Assembly (NCBI GenBank): GCA_943354205.1
Contig: CALRBJ010000003.1
Coordinates: forward strand, 1 to 23,423
Length of the DNA stretch: 23,423 bases
Source: Candidatus Nomurabacteria bacterium
GTDB taxonomy: Bacteria; Patescibacteriota; Minisyncoccia; Phycocordibacterales; UBA9973
Direction: 5' to 3'
Part shown: in pieces, positions 22,136 to 23,423 of the stretch
Layout: each line of letters starts with the position of its first letter
How positions within the stretch are numbered: position 1 is the stretch's first letter
The notes under the pieces: generated by a model
Told to the model about the DNA's origin: nothing
The model's input: only the letters and a program-made list of their open reading frames with translations
The model's database searches: none
Position numbers and translations under genes: made by a program

Positions 22136-23423
22136 TTACGGCACAACTATTCCTCCACCAGTGGTAAATGTCGGATCATTGTATAAATCAGTCGATATCT
22201 GATTTTTCCTATCAGAAAGAGTCGCTCCGGTAAACAAATCCACCCCAGACACGGTGGTGTCGTCGATCAATTTTACATTGTTTCCGACTTGGGAGCTAGA
22301 TGGGGTGAGCCCGATTTGGAAGGAAACTTCGCGCGGAGCGCTGGTCAGACCCGCTCCTTTTGGCACGGCCCCCGCGCTCCAAACGATTTCTCGAGTAGAA
22401 GGATTGTAAGACACAGATTCGCCCCCTGTCGCATTTCCGATATAGCGCACATACGAAGGTATGGTCGCTCGAGCTTCTGCTCCAGAGATACTATTGGAAG
22501 AATTGGAAAGTGTCCAGACTACCGTATAGGTGGTTTCGTGTCCTACTTGGGGCGGCATAGGGCCAGTATTTACGACAGATCCGGATCCGTGCAAAGCCCG
22601 CCCTGCCACATGGAAATCTGAATTTATTTTTATGATCTTTTGATCGGTATTGTCCACCGAAGAGGTCACCCCGCCCAAAGCTCTCTGTGTGCCCTTGATA
22701 GAAATATTTACGACAATTTGCGGATCTGAAATAAGCGAGCCCGAATATAGAGGCAGAGATTTTATCGAAAATGAAACTGTGCCGTTTTGCGATGGCTCTA
22801 GGGTGGCGAGTGAGCTCAAAGTATTCTTGTCCCAAAGCAAACTGTTTGTATTTGAATCATAAAATCCTCCACCAGCGATTACTTTATTTTTGTCAAAAGC
22901 CGAACCAGAGAATGTGGCGCGGATCTCTACATTGTCCACTTGGGTAGACAAATTGTTTGAGTAAGAAATAGTCGCATTTATGTCGCCCGAGGAAGAAGCT
23001 GCGATCGTCTGCCCTTCTTGGCCGAGCACCGAAAGCTTTGCCTCGAGAAATGGTTTTTTAAGCGCGATAGTTTGCAGGAATGAATTGTAAATCACAGAGA
23101 GTTTTGTGTCGTCTTTGGGGTCGATCGTGCCAGCGTACACACGGAAAGATTTGCTCTCGCCTTCGATGCCCAAAAGTTTGCCTTTTATAGTGATATCACG
23201 CTCTATACCAGTTTTTAAATCACCCAGATTCCAGACATTGTTTGAAAGATTCGGCTTTGGGCTAGAATCCGTATACTGAAATCCGGGCGGATAAGCCACC
23301 GACAAACGCATATCTTGTAGCGATTGGGGAGCATTCAATGTGGTTTTTATTAAAAGAGTCACTTCTTGGTTTGGGCTGGTTTCGATCGGGCCGACCACCG
23401 ATAGGGCGAGTGGCGCGGAGCTT
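22136..23423 (-). CDS. Surface protein with repeated beta domains (5' partial)
   Basis: The C-terminal 428 residues of a larger protein; the frame is open to the right edge, so the true start is outside the window. The visible part has several Ig-like or DUF11-like modules: NQEVTLLIKTTLNAPQSLQD and VAYPPGFQYTDS, then GDINATISYSNNLSTQVDNV, then GHETTYTVVWTLSNSSNSIS followed by GAEARATIPSYVRYIGNATG. This alternation of a 'tT-v-w-l-N' strand and a 'P-y-v-y' strand is typical of the conserved repeat domains in bacterial surface proteins. It has no cysteines and ends GGGIVVP with no sorting motif, so anchoring is presumably N-terminal. Function is probably structural or adhesive. It lies 6 bp upstream of glyS in the same orientation. 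Confidence 0.75.
   Translation of the reverse strand, partial: SSAPLALSVVGPIETSPNQEVTLLIKTTLNAPQSLQDMRLSVAYPPGFQYTDSSPKPNLSNNVWNLGDLKTGIERDITIKGKLLGIEGESKSFRVYAGTIDPKDDTKLSVIYNSFLQTIALKKPFLEAKLSVLGQEGQTIAASSSGDINATISYSNNLSTQVDNVEIRATFSGSAFDKNKVIAGGGFYDSNTNSLLWDKNTLSSLATLEPSQNGTVSFSIKSLPLYSGSLISDPQIVVNISIKGTQRALGGVTSSVDNTDQKIIKINSDFHVAGRALHGSGSVVNTGPMPPQVGHETTYTVVWTLSNSSNSISGAEARATIPSYVRYIGNATGGESVSYNPSTREIVWSAGAVPKGAGLTSAPREVSFQIGLTPSSSQVGNNVKLIDDTTVSGVDLFTGATLSDRKNQISTDLYNDPTFTTGGGIVVP

Overview
The window looks like a chromosomal segment from a bacterium of the Candidate Phyla Radiation (Patescibacteria), most likely a Parcubacteria-type lineage. This is an inference from several things: short compact housekeeping proteins; EF-P with a 'QQRKPQ' tip loop; secreted proteins that join a PG_binding_1 domain to long Thr/Ala-rich beta domains; lineage-specific small proteins I cannot name; and almost no Shine-Dalgarno sequences. 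No rRNA, tRNA, CRISPR array, transposase or phage gene was seen.

Layout. Positions 1-7042 form a cell-surface block, all on the minus strand: the start of an unknown membrane or secreted protein, a class A beta-lactamase-like serine hydrolase, a secreted PG-binding protein, a secreted glycine/threonine beta-repeat protein, a small membrane-anchored protein, and a 1076-residue S-layer-like protein with an N-terminal PG-binding domain. Each of the last two is followed by a clear terminator. A 521-bp gene-free stretch (7043-7563) follows. It holds a candidate promoter that would give the S-layer-like gene a structured 5' leader of about 357 nt, a perfect DnaA-box 9-mer and several palindromes. 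Next is a winged-helix protein gene (7564-8448, minus), divergent from ftsK (8570, plus).

Positions 8570-12225 carry ftsK, a small membrane-anchored protein and recA, with a 78-nt palindromic element before recA. An unknown minus-strand gene (12288-12803) is divergent from efp (12957) and an unknown plus-strand gene (13576-14454). From 14544 to the right end everything is minus strand: rpsF-ssb-rpsR, tatD, a small unknown gene, metG, an AI-2E-family membrane protein, an M16 zinc peptidase, a short glycyl-tRNA synthetase, and the C-terminal part of a surface protein with repeated beta domains. The right-hand block combines translation, replication and repair, and envelope genes, as is common in reduced genomes.

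Most interesting signals. (1) At least six genes have an extended -10 promoter (TGn plus a -10 hexamer) placed so close to the start codon that the mRNA would be leaderless or have a leader of 0-5 nt; no start codon inspected has a well-placed Shine-Dalgarno. (2) A roughly 90-nt transcription unit between glyS and the M16 gene has its own TTGACA promoter, a structured body and an intrinsic terminator, with a possible alternative pairing that suggests attenuation. (3) A 30-bp repeat occurs twice with one mismatch, once between ssb and rpsR and once inside tatD, where it encodes an in-frame peptide. (4) The 78-nt element before recA has 17-bp terminal inverted repeats and supplies the stop codon of the preceding gene. 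All assignments come from reading the sequence and family knowledge; no database or folding software was run.
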